NCBI GenBank assembly: GCA_017431515.1
Contig: JAFRKV010000037.1
Coordinates: 1 to 64,000 of the forward strand
Length of the DNA: 64,000 nucleotides
Reading direction: 5' to 3'
From: Lachnospiraceae bacterium
GTDB taxonomy: Bacteria; Bacillota; Clostridia; Lachnospirales; Lachnospiraceae
Part shown: piece after piece, positions 63,967-64,000 of the stretch
How the letters are laid out: every line of letters starts with the position of its first letter
Numbering within the stretch: position 1 is the first letter of the stretch
The notes under the pieces: model-generated
Databases searched by the model: none
Told to the model about the DNA's origin: nothing
What the model saw: only the letters and a program-made list of their open reading frames with translations
Program-made: the position numbers and the translations under genes

Positions 63967-64000
63967 CTGCTGCATCCTCTTTTGTTTGCGCCGGTTCCTC

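Overview
This is a stretch of bacterial chromosome with moderate to high GC. Gene content and style point to a member of the Clostridia, most likely Lachnospiraceae. The pointers are the alaS / ireB / ruvX / DUF1292 block, a DUF5688 protein, RNase J, an Asp23 protein, a yeast/archaeal-type aspartate-semialdehyde dehydrogenase, a divergent PRPP synthetase and strong AGGAGG ribosome binding sites. Almost every gene lies on the minus strand. Only three clear genes are on the plus strand: the AP2-like protein near 7 kb, the PRPP synthetase near 25 kb and the DUF5688 protein near 28.5 kb.

Layout, left to right. 1-5.5 kb holds an unusual locus read right to left: a UDP-xylose synthase overlapping the threonine synthase stop codon, a giant protein with three glycosyltransferase domains, two tandem short peptides with Nif11-like/double-glycine leaders, and a GT8 glycosyltransferase running off the left edge. 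I read it as a candidate glycosylated-peptide (RiPP-type) system. 5.5-21 kb is mainly amino-acid biosynthesis (thrC, leuD, leuC, ilvC, ilvN, asd, argH) with hup, a cell-wall amidase, topoisomerase III, a degenerate AAA ATPase, queH and an AP2/dead-HNH protein. 21.8-29.2 kb is signalling: tRNA-Thr, a REC-GGDEF-GGDEF-like-REC protein, a truncated sensor, prs and a MATE transporter fused to an RsbW-like ATPase and an HD domain.

29.2-42.6 kb is a housekeeping run: glgA, recN, nadK, tlyA, dxs, ispA, xseB, xseA, nusB, asp23, a zinc-finger protein, ligA and rluB. Many of these overlap by ATGA, which suggests one or two long operons. 42.6-55.7 kb holds an SH3 surface protein, a four-way-junction hairpin element, tRNA-Arg, a HAD phosphatase, a beta-propeller protein, the tRNA mo5U pair trhP/trmR, a catalytic-domain-less MltG, RNase J, ireB/ruvX, a fructokinase, alaS and rnhA.

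55.8-58 kb is a visibly AT-richer island with a HipB/HipA-like pair, a perfect palindromic operator over its promoter and a decayed lipoprotein gene. 58-64 kb is a sucrose/alpha-glucan cluster (GH32 hydrolase, amylosucrase-type GH13, shortened solute-binding lipoprotein, malQ); with the fructokinase and glycogen synthase it suggests sucrose can be turned into glucan or hexose phosphate.

All calls were made by reading the sequence, without database searches. Family names rest on recognised motifs, and domain borders are approximate.
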